This document shows, piece by piece, positions 1-13,639 of a stretch of DNA of 64,000 bases. A model generated the notes under the pieces. The model had not been told where the DNA came from. It ran no database searches and saw only the letters and a program-made list of their open reading frames with translations. This DNA is from Caenorhabditis remanei (taxonomy: Eukaryota > Nematoda > Chromadorea > Rhabditida > Rhabditidae), in the NCBI RefSeq assembly GCF_010183535.1, contig NC_071331.1:12090001-12154000 (forward strand). The letters run 5' to 3'. The stretch's first letter is position 1. Each line of letters begins with the position of its first letter. The translations under genes were made by a program, and so were the position numbers.

Positions 1-36
1 ACATTTGGGAGCTCTATCCATCTACTTATCTCATAC

Positions 37-1779
37 CTTCGATTCAGCATCCATCAACCATTTATGATTACAATGACACAGTAACGGATTCGCAGATAAA
101 AATAGTTTCATCTGGTACTTTGAACCTCGGAAACTCGACGCCTTCACTTCTTTTAAACTGTTGTTTCTAGAAAATCGTTTAGATTTTTCCTCTAGTTATT
201 AACAAAAAACTCACTTCAAATCCAAAAGTATCAAATTCGGAAGATGCTCAAAGGCGAATTCATGAAGGTAGTTCAACCGATTATTCGACAAATCCGCATG
301 TTTCAATTCTGCAGGTAGAACATTCACAGCTCCTGTTGACAGACCTGCCACGAATTCAAGACGATTTCCTGATAAGTCGAGTCGTTTTAGGTTTCTGGCA
401 CTGGCTGGGACGTAGTGGATAGTTGAGACGAGATTATGACGGATGGATAAATCGGTTAGGTTTTCGGGGAATCTGAAATAAAAATAAACTTTTCTCAGTT
501 TCAAGATTCTATTGAAAATTGGGTTTCATGAGATGCAATAATAGTTTCATTTCATTACCTCCTAAAATCGATGTTTGTAATCTTGTTATTATTCATCGTT
601 ATCACTTTCAACTTCGTCAAAGATATCAGTGTATTCGTCAGAAATCCAATGTCATTATCACTCAAATCCAAATGAATCAAGTTGCTGAAAGAATTCGATT
701 CTTGAAAATTGTATTCACAGATTTGCTTACTGTAGAGATCTCAATGAATAAGGTTCAATCCTTAATCGATTTCCAGACAAATCCAGCGTCATCAGGTTGG
801 GACAATGGGCAAATATTTCTCGGGGAAAGTCGGTGATGTTGGCATTTTTCAGAATCAGAGAGTAGAGTTGGCCGAGACCCTGGAATCATTAATTTTCTGT
901 TTCAGAATTTTCAAATTTTCGCTCTCAAACTTGTAGAAAAGTGTTCTCACCGCAAAAAGGCCATCTGGAACTACATCAATTAGACATCTATCCAGTTCAA
1001 GTCGATCCAGATTCCGGAATCCTTGAAACAATGAATGAGGCGGAGTCGAGATTTTCGGAGAATGATATGGGCATTTTATGGTGAGAGTACGAACGAGATC
1101 CGGGCGAGCCAATTGAAGAGTTGTGGCGTTGAGCTGGAAACTTAGTGTAATGTGTGGGTAACTATGAGTAGAAGAGGTGTGGAAGGAAACTGTAGTGAGA
1201 CTATTTGCACGAAACGGTTTTTACAGCTCCGTTCCACCGAGAAAATAAAAATAAAAACGTTGACAAAATGATTTCAGTGGAGAGAAATTGTGAATACCGT
1301 ATGGTTAACCCTTTTTGAGAAGAGTCAATGTTTCAAATAGAGAATTATTTCGGAAGGTTTGTTTTGGGGTAGTTAGTTCAACTTCCATTTCTTGGACCCT
1401 GAACAATTTTTTCTAGTATTTTGAATTTTCAGCAACTCTATAAATTTGTATTTTTTCGTTGACTAGACTGCAGCTTTTGATTCCATTTGCTACTCCCCAA
1501 ACTAATTTTTTATTCTACCAATATAGCATGTACTTGTATACTGTTACTTGTGCACCCACGCGAACACAAATTGATAATTGCATCAGCTAGTAAATAGTCA
1601 CTGTCTCCCCATCCAATTACCTGTTCCCACTTGCAAATGAGATGAACTTGTTGGTTCTGCTCGTTATCCGAATAGCATTGACATCTTGTCGGACACGGGA
1701 ATAATGACGGTGATGACGTGTCAATTGGGTGCAGAGAAATGTGGAGAAGAAGAAGATGAAGAAGAGGGAAGAAGGACAT
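37..1779 (-). CDS. Leucine-rich-repeat extracellular protein, 5' part (gene continues past the left edge)
   Basis: Six exons splice in phase: 1621-1779, 951-1133, 731-879, 559-684, 215-472 and 37-166, giving about 335 residues with the end outside the window. Exon 1 begins with a hydrophobic leader (MSFFPLLHLLLLHISL) followed by an LRRNT-like cysteine cluster (CPTRCQCY and a later Cys). The next exons carry repeats of the LxxLxLxxNxL type, for example LMTLDLSGNRL, LIHLDLSDNDI, LKRLDLSGNRL and LKHADLSNNRL. The last visible exon has an LRRCT cap (NPLLCHCNHKWL). A leader with two capped LRR ends points to a secreted or single-pass surface protein involved in binding or adhesion. What follows the cap (Ig domain, membrane span or kinase) is out of view, so no subfamily is assigned. 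The last donor is at 35-36, so bases 1-36 are intron. Confidence 0.82.
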
Positions 1780-2104
1780 ATACCATGAAGAAGCGAGGAT
1801 AGATCAAATGGATTGAGTTGAGCTGAACTTGAATGGATTATGAAATGAAAAGAAAAAAGAGGAAGGAAAAGGAAATTGGGTTGACTTGGATATGAAGAAG
1901 AACTGAAAGAAAAGGGGAGTTGGAGGAACAAATTATAGGTTTATGGGCTTCTGTCAGTTTGAAAAATGGGTCTAAGCGGAGTCAGATGGTCTAAAGGAAA
2001 ACAAGGTTTTACATGAATTTTATCACCGGTTTTTCTCGCATGAGAACAGTATTGATTGCCCACATTCTATAGGGAGTTTGTCTCTTCGATTGTAGGTCAA
2101 ATGT
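1780..2104. other. Spacer between LRR gene and tRNA
   Basis: Probable 5' flank of the LRR gene. It is purine-rich on the plus strand (GAAGAAG, GGAAGG runs). The open frames here are low-complexity Ser/Phe/Leu translations of polypyrimidine. No other gene seen. Confidence 0.5.
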
Positions 2105-2177
2105 GGCCGCGTGGCCTAATGGATAAGGCACCAGACTTCGAATCTGGGGATTGCAGGTTCGAGTCCTGCCGTGGTCG
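2105..2177 (+). tRNA. tRNA-Arg (anticodon TCG)
   Basis: A 73-nt cloverleaf can be folded by eye. The acceptor stem GGCCGCG pairs with CGTGGTC, with two G-U pairs. The D arm is GCC-TAATGGATAA-GGC. The anticodon stem CCAGA/TCTGG closes the loop CTTCGAA, with TCG at positions 34-36. The T arm contains GGTTCGAGTCC (B box) and the discriminator base is G. There is no intron. It reads CGA codons. Confidence 0.95.
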
Positions 2178-2181
2178 GAAC

Positions 2182-2187
2182 TTTTTT
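2182..2187 (+). terminator. RNA polymerase III terminator of the tRNA gene
   Basis: A run of six T starts five bases after the tRNA 3' end, the standard Pol III stop signal. Confidence 0.85.
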
Positions 2188-4309
2188 CTTCTCGGTGGTT
2201 TCTTTATTCGAATATTTTTCTGGTTCAGAGAACGTTTTCACAGGAAAGTGTTGTAGAAGTTTAATGCAAATCAAGTATTTGAAATTGGAAAGAAAATATG
2301 TAATCCAGGTATGATAGATCTGGAACTAAACTGAAAGGTTTGAAAAGAGACCATTCGTTTTTAATAAATAGATGGCCATTTGGTCGTTTCATAGCAATTT
2401 TTCCGGAAATCTCAGGATGGTGAGGATTTGCGTTAGCCTGGAAAAGTAAATTATAATTTTGGACCTCTTCCCGGTTCTTAGTAATTTGGATTGTCATCTA
2501 CTGTAGCTTCAAGAAAACTGATAGTAAACCGATCATTTGAAACGGGAAGTTTTTTTTTTGAAAGTCACATGGAAACAACTTGCATAAAAACCTAAATAAC
2601 CTCCCGGAGGTCAAAAGATTTTAGAATAAAAAAGCCAACAAACAAACAAAAAAGTGGACAATGAATTGTTCCAGAATGAAGAGAAAAAAGTGGTTGGGGA
2701 CACAAAGAGAGCGTGGCGACTTGCAATTTGGGAGGCAACTTGTAGAGCTCTTCGTCCCAAAAAATACATATTCATTCATCTTTTCTTTCCCATTTCTGGT
2801 GCCCTCCCCCTCTCTTATTTCTACAAATTCAAACGACAAAATATTCGGGAGCTCCAAAAAGTGGGAGAGAATGTCCCGACGGAATCAGTGTCAAAGAGGC
2901 GACACAAATCTCTCGGAAGGAAAGAAGGAGGAGAGAAGAATGATTGCCCTGGAAGCAAAATGGAAGAAGTGAGGGAATAGAGGGTAGATCCTCAATTGAG
3001 ATTTCATATTTCAAGAGGAGAAATAGTGTGTGGGATGAAGAGACGCAGAGACAATGAACTAGTCTGTGGTGGGAAAAAGTGGGCGGAATCTGATTTAGGA
3101 GTAGAGAGAATCAAAGTTATTCCATGAATCTTCTGACACCACTGCATTATATGAGATGATAAATTGAATTGTGTATAGAGAGTTTGGAGAAAGAAGAAGA
3201 AGAGGAGACTAAAAAACTTCTGAGATTTCTATTCAGAATACGAAGAAGTCGCTATACAATTGAGAGATGGTTCTTTCCGGATCTTCTTTTTCCCGGAACA
3301 CCAAAAAATACTACTTGTTTTCTATTTACTTGGTTTGATTCTTCTTTGAGTTTTGGAGTTTGTGTGGTTTCCGCGATTTGAGAAATCAAGAAAAATATAC
3401 ATTGACAATAGTTACGTCTAACAAAAGCCGAGAATCTATAATAGAACGGCACTTGAGCGATAGGATGCTTCAGGGCACATGGTACCTTGCAATTTGCAAC
3501 CTCATTACGAATATGTTGACGATTTGGGTAATGTTAGACAAGAGAGATGACTGACAGCTGATAACTTTATGTCTTGATTCACTTAATTACGCCATGAAAC
3601 AGTAAGTTTTGCGTATAACTTACCCAGAGAATAATTATTTTCAAATACTATCCTTTAGATCAGTGTTCCTAGAAAAAATCGGTACATTCAAATTTCAAAA
3701 CTTAAAAGTTCTATAATAAGATTCAATCAGTTTATTCAAATATTAATCCATATCGGAGATTTCTCCGTATTCTTCCACTGTTTCATGATCTTCTTATTTT
3801 GAAGAATGAAAGTTTTTTCTTGCTAGGTGTAAACTCAGAATGAGATGCTGTGATCAATTTATGTCAAATATATTATATTACGACACAGTTTTTACAACTG
3901 AGCTCCAACGAACGGGAAATAGGAGAACTAGTAACAAATAAATTACAAAACCCTGATGCACGGAAAATCACTGTTTTGGAAAACAAAAACTTTGTGTCCT
4001 TGTTCAGTACTATTCTCTGAGAAATATGAAAAATAATTGTTTTTATTAAATTTCGGACAAGTTCATTTTATTTTCAGAAGCAAAAACAATTTATTTTCAT
4101 CATAATTACACAGAAAAAGTGGAGAGAAACCGTTGTAAACCGGAACATTGGCTAGAAGAAAAATCTAAGAAATTGAGAAGGAAATAAACTCATTTCAAAA
4201 AAATACCGATTTTGGTTTGGCAAAGAAAGTCAAAAGAGGCAAATGATATGGATGAGATCTTTGAAAATTTGGGAATTTGAGAAGAATTCGGAAAAGGAGA
4301 ATTGGACGA
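2188..4309. other. Intergenic region and 3' flank of the GPCR gene
   Basis: No gene supported. Frames at 2650-2980 are overlapping purine-rich low-complexity ORFs. Reverse-complement AATAAA signals (TTTATT at 4042-4047 and 4090-4095) lie 215-270 bp past the GPCR stop and are plausible polyadenylation signals for it. Confidence 0.45.
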
Positions 4310-7300
4310 TCACAGGTAGGAAGATTGACTGGGCGCACCACTATTCGGCATCTGGAAGAAGAGAAAAACAGTTATAAATGGGTATCATTAAATAAGAGAA
4401 TACTGTAATTATGTACAGTTTTGGTTCTCCTGAATTGAGATTTATGGGCAAATCGAAAAAAAAGAAAAGAAGAAAAAGAGACTCACTCGAATGAAAGATG
4501 TCTGCGCCTGTTTGATGTCTGATGGTTTTGGGGACTTGTTTCCACCTCGGATCGTTTTAATGAGCATTTCTTTGAAGACTGGATTGAGCCAAGCGTAGAG
4601 AAATGGGTTGGTCACGTTGGTCAGCATTGATATTCTGAAATCAAATTGGGAGGATTAAGAGTTAGTACGTGATTCTTCAACGCAGCATTCTATAGTAGGT
4701 CAGAAGCAATAAGTGTTTGTTTTGAAACTGTTTACTTTATAATTATGAACTTACAAATGAGCAGTCATCGAAACGATATACGTGTTATCTGTACTGGTTT
4801 CTGATTCATCCGAATGGAAAAAGAAAGCGTCGTACTCGATCATCAAAGTGACAACATTATGGGGAAGCCATGTGAAAGCGAAGAGAAGGACCTGCAAAAA
4901 ATGAAGAAAAGGTTATCAGTGGGAAGAAATCTGAAGAAGGAGAGAGTCCCCTGGGGTGAGGTGTTTTGAGAAATGTACGGGGAAGATGAGAGAGAATTCA
5001 AGATATTTAGTAGAAGGGACAGTCATATGCAAAGGTAGTGCATTTGGATATTTTCGCTAGATATGAAATGATATTGATACAGCGGAAATATTTTAGATCA
5101 TATAACAAAAAATGTAGTTTCTGTCTATAAAGTGATAGTTAGTAATAAGGAAATCAAATCACTTCTGATAGCTTTTGAAAAAAAAAGAGGTAAGATTCTT
5201 TCCGAAGAAATATTCAACCGAGAATGCGTAAACTTCTGGAGTCATAAACCAACACTTTTCATTTAGCTTATTTGGTTTCTACTCAAAAAGGGCTTTGAAA
5301 AAGTGGAAACTTTTAAATTTAAACTAAGAATTTAGAATTGTTCAAACTGTTTGATCGGTTATTCCTTTCAATTAAATTTTCCACCAACTTACCATGCATG
5401 ACAAGATGGTAGTTGTCCTCCTTTGTTGTGCAAGAACTGCTAATCTCTGCTTATTCTCTAGACCATTTTGAACGGCTTCCTGAAAATAAACACCTTGGAA
5501 AAGTGTTGAAAAAGTAAAAGTTAAGACTAGACAAGTACGATTGAAGTTTCAAAAAACCACAACAGGATTATTTTACATTTGATATTATTGAGAAGATGAA
5601 TGATTGAAACTGTATTAGATTTTTACTGAAGAAGTAGAATACATCTATAAGTAGAAATTTTACATTTTGACTTTTACTATCACTGAACAATTTGAGAAAA
5701 AAAAACACGATGAGAAGTTTCATTTTTAGAAGTGAAACGTTACCTTGATTATCAGTGTGACTTTCTGAAATTATTTTTTCTAATCTTTTCAGTTTCATAT
5801 TATCCTGACAAGCATTGTTCAACTTTTCGATTATTGGTGACTACACCATTCTACACTTACCGCATTGATACTAACGATATGATTTGTGGTTCCACAAGTT
5901 GTACTATTCTCCAGAAGCTGTGATCGTTCAGACAATTTCTTCAGTTTTGTCTCAACTCTGGAAATTTAAAAATTTCAGATTCAGGTATTTAATTGACTTG
6001 AATTTACCTTTGTCTCAATCTCGAGAAAATATTATAATAACAGAAGGCCATCGTTGCGAAAGGGAACAAGAACTGAGTGATCAACACTAGAAATGTGTAT
6101 CCTTTTCTGACTTCAGCCAACGGCCAATGCTCCGAACAGTACTCTCCACAGAGTCCACTTATTCTCTCAACATCCATATACCATCCATATGGCATGCAGA
6201 CAACTACACTGATCACCCAGATGAGGAGAGCAATCATCATTGCACTTCGAGAACTCAACTTCTGTTTGTGGGGTCGGACGACGAGATTGTAGCGGTCGAG
6301 GGCGATGGCAGAGAGGGAGAATGTGGAGACGAAGATGGATGCTCCCTGAAAGAAAAGAATTTTTAAAATTGTTGATTCACATATCCCAACACAACAGAAC
6401 AATCAAAACCCGATGACGGAATCTAATTCATATAAGGTAGTTAAAACAGAAAAATTCAGAATTCGTTAAAATAAAAAGTTCCCATGCGTTTTCTCCAACT
6501 ACTGTTTCAGAATGTTCAGATACATAATTTCAACTCTCAACATAACTAACTTGATCGGTTCAGATAGCGCTCGAAATGGGACGAGTTGGGACGTCCCGCG
6601 TCCCCGTCCCGCGCGTCAAGGATTGTCATAAAACGGTTAAAAAATAAACGTATATTTTTGAAACTTTGGGAATCGCGTCCACAGCTATGTCTTCAGATTC
6701 TGTGAAAGTTTAACTATTCTCCGACAAAAACTGACAGTTTTCCAAAATTCTTGGAAAAAAGTGGGACGTCCCATTTCGAGCGCTAGGTTCAGATGTTCTT
6801 ACCTGAACTAACGGAATGAGTTTACAAACTGGCGATGAGAAGAACCATTGTTTGTAGACGTTGGTGATGAATGTGATCGGAAGACTCGTCAGACACATCA
6901 ACACGTTCGAAGCACATAAATTGAGAATAAATATATTTTGGACGGTTTGTAGTTGACGATGTTTCATAGTTAGGTATCTGAAATAGGTTTTTAAAATCAA
7001 TACAGAATGTAAACTTTTGTTGAAAAGTTTATGTTTGTTAACTGTTTGTTAGAAATCGAAAAAAATGAAACGAGGTAGGATATTCAAGAAATACGGTTTC
7101 AGGATCTTGTTTTAAAATTCATTATAAATCAAAGTCGATAATCCTTGTTCACTGGTTTTTAAACTGAAACATACAAAGAAAAACTTACAGAACAGCCGAA
7201 TTTCCTAGAATTCCAAGTAGAAAAATATGTAGATAGAGGAGTGAGAAGGTGACCAATACACTCGGCTCGTTTGTCATATCCGGGTGTTTGTCTATAAATC

Positions 7301-7325
7301 GATCGCATACTGTCTCGTTGTTCAT
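4310..7325 (-). CDS. Neuropeptide Y / RFamide-type GPCR (npr-like), complete
   Basis: Eight exons join in phase: 7189-7325, 6803-6977, 6008-6345, 5861-5957, 5393-5479, 4755-4891, 4487-4634 and 4310-4351, giving 386 residues. The ATG lies directly behind an acceptor (TTTACAG/ATG), fitting trans-splicing or a leader exon. Class A rhodopsin features are present: TM1 LGILGNSAVL, TM2 NIFILNLCASNVLMC, the SLPITFITNVYKQW segment typical of worm NPR receptors, the TM3 disulfide Cys (SPVCKLIP), DRY at residues 121-123, a TM6 FTWLPHN motif near 282-290 and TM7 NPFLY at 333-337. This is the motif set of the nematode NPY/FLP-peptide receptors related to npr-1; I cannot choose the paralogue. It should act in the plasma membrane, probably in neurons, through Gi/o. 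The C-tail is short (SxxPSDIKQAQTSFIR, then 13 residues from the last exon). The third loop carries a charged heptad-like stretch (TKLKKLSERSQLLE). Confidence 0.93.
6565..6785. mobile_element. hAT-like MITE in a GPCR intron
   Basis: A 221-bp element with inverted ends TAGCGCTCGAAATGGGACG (left) and its complement at the right. It is flanked by identical 8-bp direct repeats GGTTCAGA at 6557-6564 and 6786-6793. An 8-bp duplication is the hallmark of hAT transposition. There is no coding capacity, so it is non-autonomous. It sits in the GPCR intron 6346-6802 without touching a splice site. Confidence 0.82.
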
Positions 7326-10300
7326 CTGTAAATTGGAAATTTGGAATAAAATGAAGACAGGAAAATTGTTTTCAACTATTTTGGAGTACGAAAACACAAT
7401 GAAACACTACTGAAAGTGAGAATAGGTCAAAAGGTCGAAAAGCCAAGTCCAATATCGTCTCCCATCTAATTAGATGACGTGGCACGTGGTCATATTATGA
7501 TGGACGAAAGATGATGTGGATTGGGTGTGGTCGATTCTCTCTGAGAGCAATTATTGAGTCCGAGGAGGGTAACGAAGAGCTCAATTAAGAAGACTCCGCC
7601 TTCTTTTTTATTATCAAAGAAATGAAGAACAGGAAAGGATAAATAATTGGAATCCTTCTTTTCATTTTGAAATTGTCTATAAGATTTAAGAAAAAGAAGA
7701 GAATCTTTAAGTTTCCCAGAATGAAAAAGAAGAGAAAAAAGAGATCACGGTTTCTGAAACATTAGATTGAATTGAAAGATTTTCTGGAGGTGACCAGGTG
7801 TTCAGCTAATCGAATTCATTCTTTTTGAGCTTTTGAAATAAAAAATGAAAAACGGATTTCGAGGCGGGGGTGAGAATAAATGTCTAGGGTTCCTATTTCT
7901 ATACATTTGAGAGTAGGTTTAAAAGGGGAAGTCAATTGATGACGAATGAAGGTGAAAAGAGGAGAAAAAATGGTTGATTGAAGAGTTCAAGCGGAATGAG
8001 AATAAGAAATTTAAGGAGAGAAATTGATGAAACTATGAGTTGAGAATGAGAAAGAAAAGGGGAAGACAACGGGGGATTGCCCTTTATTTATGGAATTAGT
8101 TCCTGATGGGTTACTGAATTACTTTGAGTGATGACTAGACATCTACCTATTGCTGATGTATGAAACAATCCGCCGGCAGACGGTAGAGCAAGTTTTCAAA
8201 ACAAAAATGATGGTGAATTAGCATAAATAGAAAACATCAAAATTTAGCGACTTTTCGCAACCGTATTTTTTTTTCTGCGACACTGAAAATAACTGTTTAG
8301 TAAACTAGAATATTTGAAAACTGTTCACTGGACCCTGTGTCCTCGAATTTTAGGAGATGATTTTTGGAACATAGTCCGGTCTCAAAGAAAATTTTGATTC
8401 TACATTTTTGTAATTGGGGCGGAGTGTAGATTTCAACTATTTTCAGTCACAGTTGCAAAAATTAATTGTTTTTAAAAGAATTTCTGTTTCGAATAGTCTT
8501 TGAGTTAAAACCACAGAAAAAGAATGTTGGTAAACGTTTCGTTGATGAATCCAAAAAACTCCAAATTCTAAACAGAAAATAAATTTTCAGAACTCATTTT
8601 AATAGGTTTAGGAGTCTAGACCATGGAACTGCATCTTTTTGAGAAAATAAGTGTTCTTCACCTTTTAAAAAAGAATAAAACGTCCAAACGAGAAACTCAA
8701 AGAGCACCTAAAGTTGGTCCATAAAAACAAGAAGATCAAACAGAATCGAAACTTATTTTTCTTGTTTTCAATTTTTATTATTTCTCTTCCAAACCAGACT
8801 TTTCTCTTGATTTAAGACATCATAAATTAAATTTCTACCGGGAGAAGCCTAATGAGGTGTCGAGAGAGAGAGGGAGAGTGAGAGTTGATGTTCTAGAAAT
8901 CTTCCGGATTTTTGAAATTTCGACGAAAAGAAAAACATTTTGTTGATTCTTGGAAACTTTTGTGGAAATGGGAAGAAAAAATATAAATAATAAGAGATTA
9001 TTCGGGAGAAGCTTTTCATGGAAGGTGACGGGTTGATTCTAGAGAATCGGGTTGGAAGGCAGGTTTCAGGAAAACGGAGAATATTATTAGAAATTGAAGA
9101 TCTGGAACAAATTTCGATGTGAAGTTAGTATGCAATTGGAAACGTAAACAGAGGGTGCATGTTAATCTAAAAAAAGTAAACTTTATCTTAACATAATTAT
9201 TAGAGAAGACGAAGCAACTAACTATCTGTAATATTTGGAAATTTACTGAATCAGTGAAAAATTGAAGTCACAGTTTTTTCTCAATGAGCTGTTATTTCGA
9301 GAAATTATTATATAAAATAGGAAGTTGATCTCTAATTAAACAGAGCCACGAAATTATATATCAAGACGACACTGGCTAATATTGCAGTTAGGCTGGTTTG
9401 AAATTTCGGAGCCAGCTCACTCTGATACGTTTTCAGACTAATGTTTCTGCATGAGATATGAGTTCTCTCCTACCAGACGATATATTTTGCAGGTTATCTT
9501 TCAGGAAAAGTCCCGTATGTCAATTAGAAAAACCACTTAACTTTACTTTTTCACAACACTCTGGGAGTATTTCTTCATAAACAATACGCATTCCTGGAAG
9601 AATTCCCAAAAACTCTCAAAAATAAAAATAAAAGAAATCTCAATCCTATTCAAAAATTTTCATAACTCCTCTGCTTTGGCAAAGTTCGCTCAATCTCTAA
9701 TTTTTCCAAAAAAAGGGAAGCTCTACAACCGAATGATCGAAATTCAGGCGGGCAACATCATCGCTTCTCAGAGTTCAAATTGTCTCAACTACCAGACTTC
9801 GCTGAGGGCTTCCTTTTTTCTTTAAAATATTTCCGAAAAAAGAGGAAGTTCCCGGTTCAGATGAACTGAAAACCCGAGAAACAACACGGATACAGGATGA
9901 AGGATCGAAAGACTTCTGAGCAAAAAACTAAAATGGAAATGCACTTTTACAGCACAAAGTGTTCTCAGCGATGGGAATCGGCAATTTCGTGGAACGAACA
10001 GAAAGGCAACTTAATGAAGGTATTGAAGAACAGAAAAACTATATTTAGGAGTCGGCTGGATTCTGATGACCCAGGGGAATAGGGTCCACGTTGCAACTGT
10101 GTATAGCTGTCCTAACGCAAACGGGCGTGGGATTCGCTCTTACCGACAATTCATTTCCACATTTTCCAGACTGAATTGAGTTCCCACACCCTTTTGAAAT
10201 AACGATTAAAACTAGGTCAAACTACAGTGAAAACGGGAAGAAAAAAGGAAGAGAAAGGTTAATCATGGAATGGAGAAAAAAGAAATGAGAAGAGAGAGAG

Positions 10301-13300
10301 TGCTCTACCACTTCTCAATTCACTTAATTACCACAAACACTATTATTTATTTCTCTATTGTTTTTTGTTGTCTCGAGGGACTTATACCTTCCTCCTCTAC
10401 TTGTGAGACCCTTCCACCCCAAAAGCTCAGTGAGCTCTTCCAAAATAACGACTGGATATAGCTCGGAGCAAGAGCAAGAGGAGAAAAAGTTGAAGATAAT
10501 TGGTTGGCATTTTCATTCAATTCACCTTCATTTCAATTCGTGTGAAAACCGGAAATTTGGGGACTTTTTGACGGAGAGGACCTCTTATAAATAGCTTTAC
10601 CTTTCTTGTTGTTGTGGGGGTGTGACTTTTCCCGTCTATTTGAGATAAGATAATATTATAAATAATAAAATTGAGTTAGGAAAGAGGAAGAGAAAAATAA
10701 AGGAAGGTAATGTGTCACATAAAAAGAAGTTTCTGAACACCTTCAGTGGGGGAGAGAAAAGTTGTGAACAGGTGGAAATCAAAATGCATCTGACATTTGA
10801 ATGCGGAATTTGGAGAAAAAAACTTTTTAAAGAGGCTTGATTTAATTTTTTGAAGGATCAGGTGGTTTAACTTGGAAGTTTATGTTCACTATTGGGAAAA
10901 AACAACTAATGATCTCAACCGATAGTTTTGAGACTTTTTAGCTCATAGTCCAGGATCAGCGTGTACCTGGCTTAAGCTCCGTTAGAAGTGTCTTCAAAAA
11001 TGTTACGTCTATCTCAAATGACACCGATCACAATTGTTTCGGATTCATCAGTTCAATATAAAAGTGTCAAATTACCTAGCTTCAATGTTTCAAGAACTTT
11101 GGTAATAATACGGTATCTTAAATGAAAAGTAGAAATATCCATAGTCGCATTCCTGATTGAAACTTTGAACAGAAACGTATATTTTTCGTAACAGTAAAAC
11201 TTTAAAACTCCCTAACAAGTAACGAATTACTCAAATTTCCACTGAAAAGTCAGATAAGAGTCTTCATCATTTTTCACCAACAACTGTCTCAGACAAGACA
11301 AATCATCGAAACAGAACAATTCATCATCCAAAAGCTTCGGGGATCTTAAAAATTCTCATAAAAAAAGATCAAAATCAAACAGCAACAAATCAAGAATTGA
11401 ATACTGGCCAACCCACCCAAAAGCGAAATTTCAAAAGAATCAAAAAGAGTTATTTATCACGAGACAAATTATGCATCTATTCAGTTTGCAAAATGCCTCT
11501 CAAAAAACTGCGGTTCTCGAAACAATCAACTATGGATTGTTGCAGAAAGATATAGAAAATGTGAAACAAATATTTTATATTTCACTTCGGATCTTGAATT
11601 TCAACAAGAAAAAAGAAACGATAGATATCAATTTTCTGAAATTTCGACCATCAACAGACTTAACAAAAAATACGTGATTCCTTGCAAAGTTGTGCTCTGA
11701 AAGAAAGCAAAGAAGCCCCTGAGAGAATAAAGATGAAGAAATTGGAATGATGAGTTGAAAATAAAAGAGGAAGAAGGAAGAAAAAAGAAATATGTAAGAC
11801 ATAACCAACCACCTTGTTATTATTCTTTCATGACAATCTAGACAGAAGGATATCAGGTAACAACTGACGAAAAAACGAAGGGAGAGTGGAAACGTAAGAT
11901 CAAAAATTTCTAAGGTCAGAGGTGGAGATTTCTGGAAAGAATAGGAAAAAGGACTGGGGAAGAAAACAGTGACTTTTGAAATGAGTTGTAGATTTCAAGA
12001 GGGAAGATTATGAGGATTATTTACTAAATACCACGCTGCTTTTATCCGTGACTTTTATCGAAAAGATCATGAAGTTTCGGAATAGGAAGTCACTATGAAA
12101 GAGTGATGCAGATAACTTTCCAGAGCAACAATAAAGCTGTATAACACTGGACTTTTCGAGAGGAAAGTTCTGTTTCACTAAGTATTTGTAACAGTCAAAA
12201 TGTTTCGGTCTTAGTTTTGAAACTGTACAGCTCCAAAAATATTAAATTGTCTTTTTCACAAAGCTCGAAACTCGTTAGCATATATAATTTCGAAAGTTTT
12301 GTCGATATAGTGGTTCTAGAAATTGGATATTTCAAATCTAAAACTACTACAGCCAAAAATGTACTTTGAGAATGACAGAAAGAATATACTAATTTCAAAA
12401 AAACTGAATTTAAAAACCATCCGAAACAGAAAAAAAACCGGGATCGTCTGCAAATCGTTTTTCTTTTACAAATAAAACCAAACAAAACACAAAAAGTTTT
12501 CGAAACTCCATTTCATACTTTTGAATTATTCCAAACAAAAAGACGAGCGAATCCGGTTTTGAGTGACAAGACTTCAAAAAGAAAGTGAAGACGAACTTTT
12601 TGATGCGAAAATTCTTGACAATTTCTTATAAAGGGTTTCATCCGAAGAAAAACGGAAAGATCCGGAAGAAAAATTCTATATTTTCCAGTTCTTTTTCCTG
12701 TGAGACACCGAAAAACTCGGAGAAGGAGAACTCACTAAAAACTATCAAATTTCATTTCATCTGAAAATGTCACATACTTCTTTTTCTCTTTTTCATTCAT
12801 CACTCTTCTCATTTCCAGGTGTGAAAACTGACAGGTTTTTTCGGAAGAAAAAACAGATGACGAACTGAAAAAAAAAGAAAACAAGGAGATAAAACTTCTG
12901 GTGGTAGAAAAAAAGAGAAATCTGAGGATGAAAAGTGCAGAAAATTGAGGAAAATGATGATGGATGACAGGAAATATTATACGATTAGTGGAGAGAGAGG
13001 TTACCAAGAATACATTCAGAGTTTGTCGCTTTTTCAGATTTGCGATTTTGCTGCTTGCCGAACTATGAATGTACATAGAAGCAAGTTTCTGGAGAGTTTG
13101 GAACAGTAGAAAATTTAAAGATGTTGGAGGATTTTATGAAACAGAGAAAACATATCGAAAGTACCAGAATGGGGATCGAAATTATTCTAAAACTATCACC
13201 ATCCCTGTCTACAGTGTAGCTCAAGGTCACTATTTTTTTCATGAATTCAAAAATCTCTAATTGAACGGCACTAATATCTTAGGAAATTATATAACATTCA

Positions 13301-13639
13301 AAAGGTCTACGTCTTGAAATACAGTATCTATGCACTCAATTAGATAATGACATCATGAAACATAGAGTTTTTTTCTCGGAATAACCTCTAAAAAACGTGC
13401 AGAAATAGTGATGGAGACGACGGGTTATTATCTCGCAATCCCAATCTTTTAATTGGAAATTCGAAGTGGATAAAATGAAAATAAAACAAAATAACTTTTT
13501 TGCTTTTCTTCCTCTTTTCCTATTTTTCTAAAAAACAAATAAATGTTCTTTCTATTGTTTCAAAACAACCGGACTTCCAGATGACTGAAAATCGACTGAA
13601 ACTTTCTATTTAACGTCTGAAAGTGGATGAGAAACTGAC
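7326..13639. other. Long gene-poor region upstream of the GPCR
   Basis: No exon with a coherent phase was found. The likely GPCR promoter holds TGACGTGGCACGTGGTCA (7475-7492), which overlaps an E-box CACGTG. The rest is AT-rich with purine runs. It may be intron of the anonymous minus-strand gene whose exons begin at 13640, because that exon ends in a functional-looking donor pointing this way. Confidence 0.4.
7475..7492. promoter_or_regulatory. bZIP/bHLH-type motif upstream of the GPCR
   Basis: TGACGTGGCACGTGGTCA joins a TGACGTGG core, which resembles the XBP1 unfolded-protein-response element, to an E-box CACGTG. It lies 150 bp upstream of the receptor ATG. Function is inferred from motif resemblance only. 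Confidence 0.3.

Noticed and set aside
2621..3014. Overlapping frames on both strands
   Set aside because: Purine-rich low-complexity sequence with no splice sites in phase and no motif.
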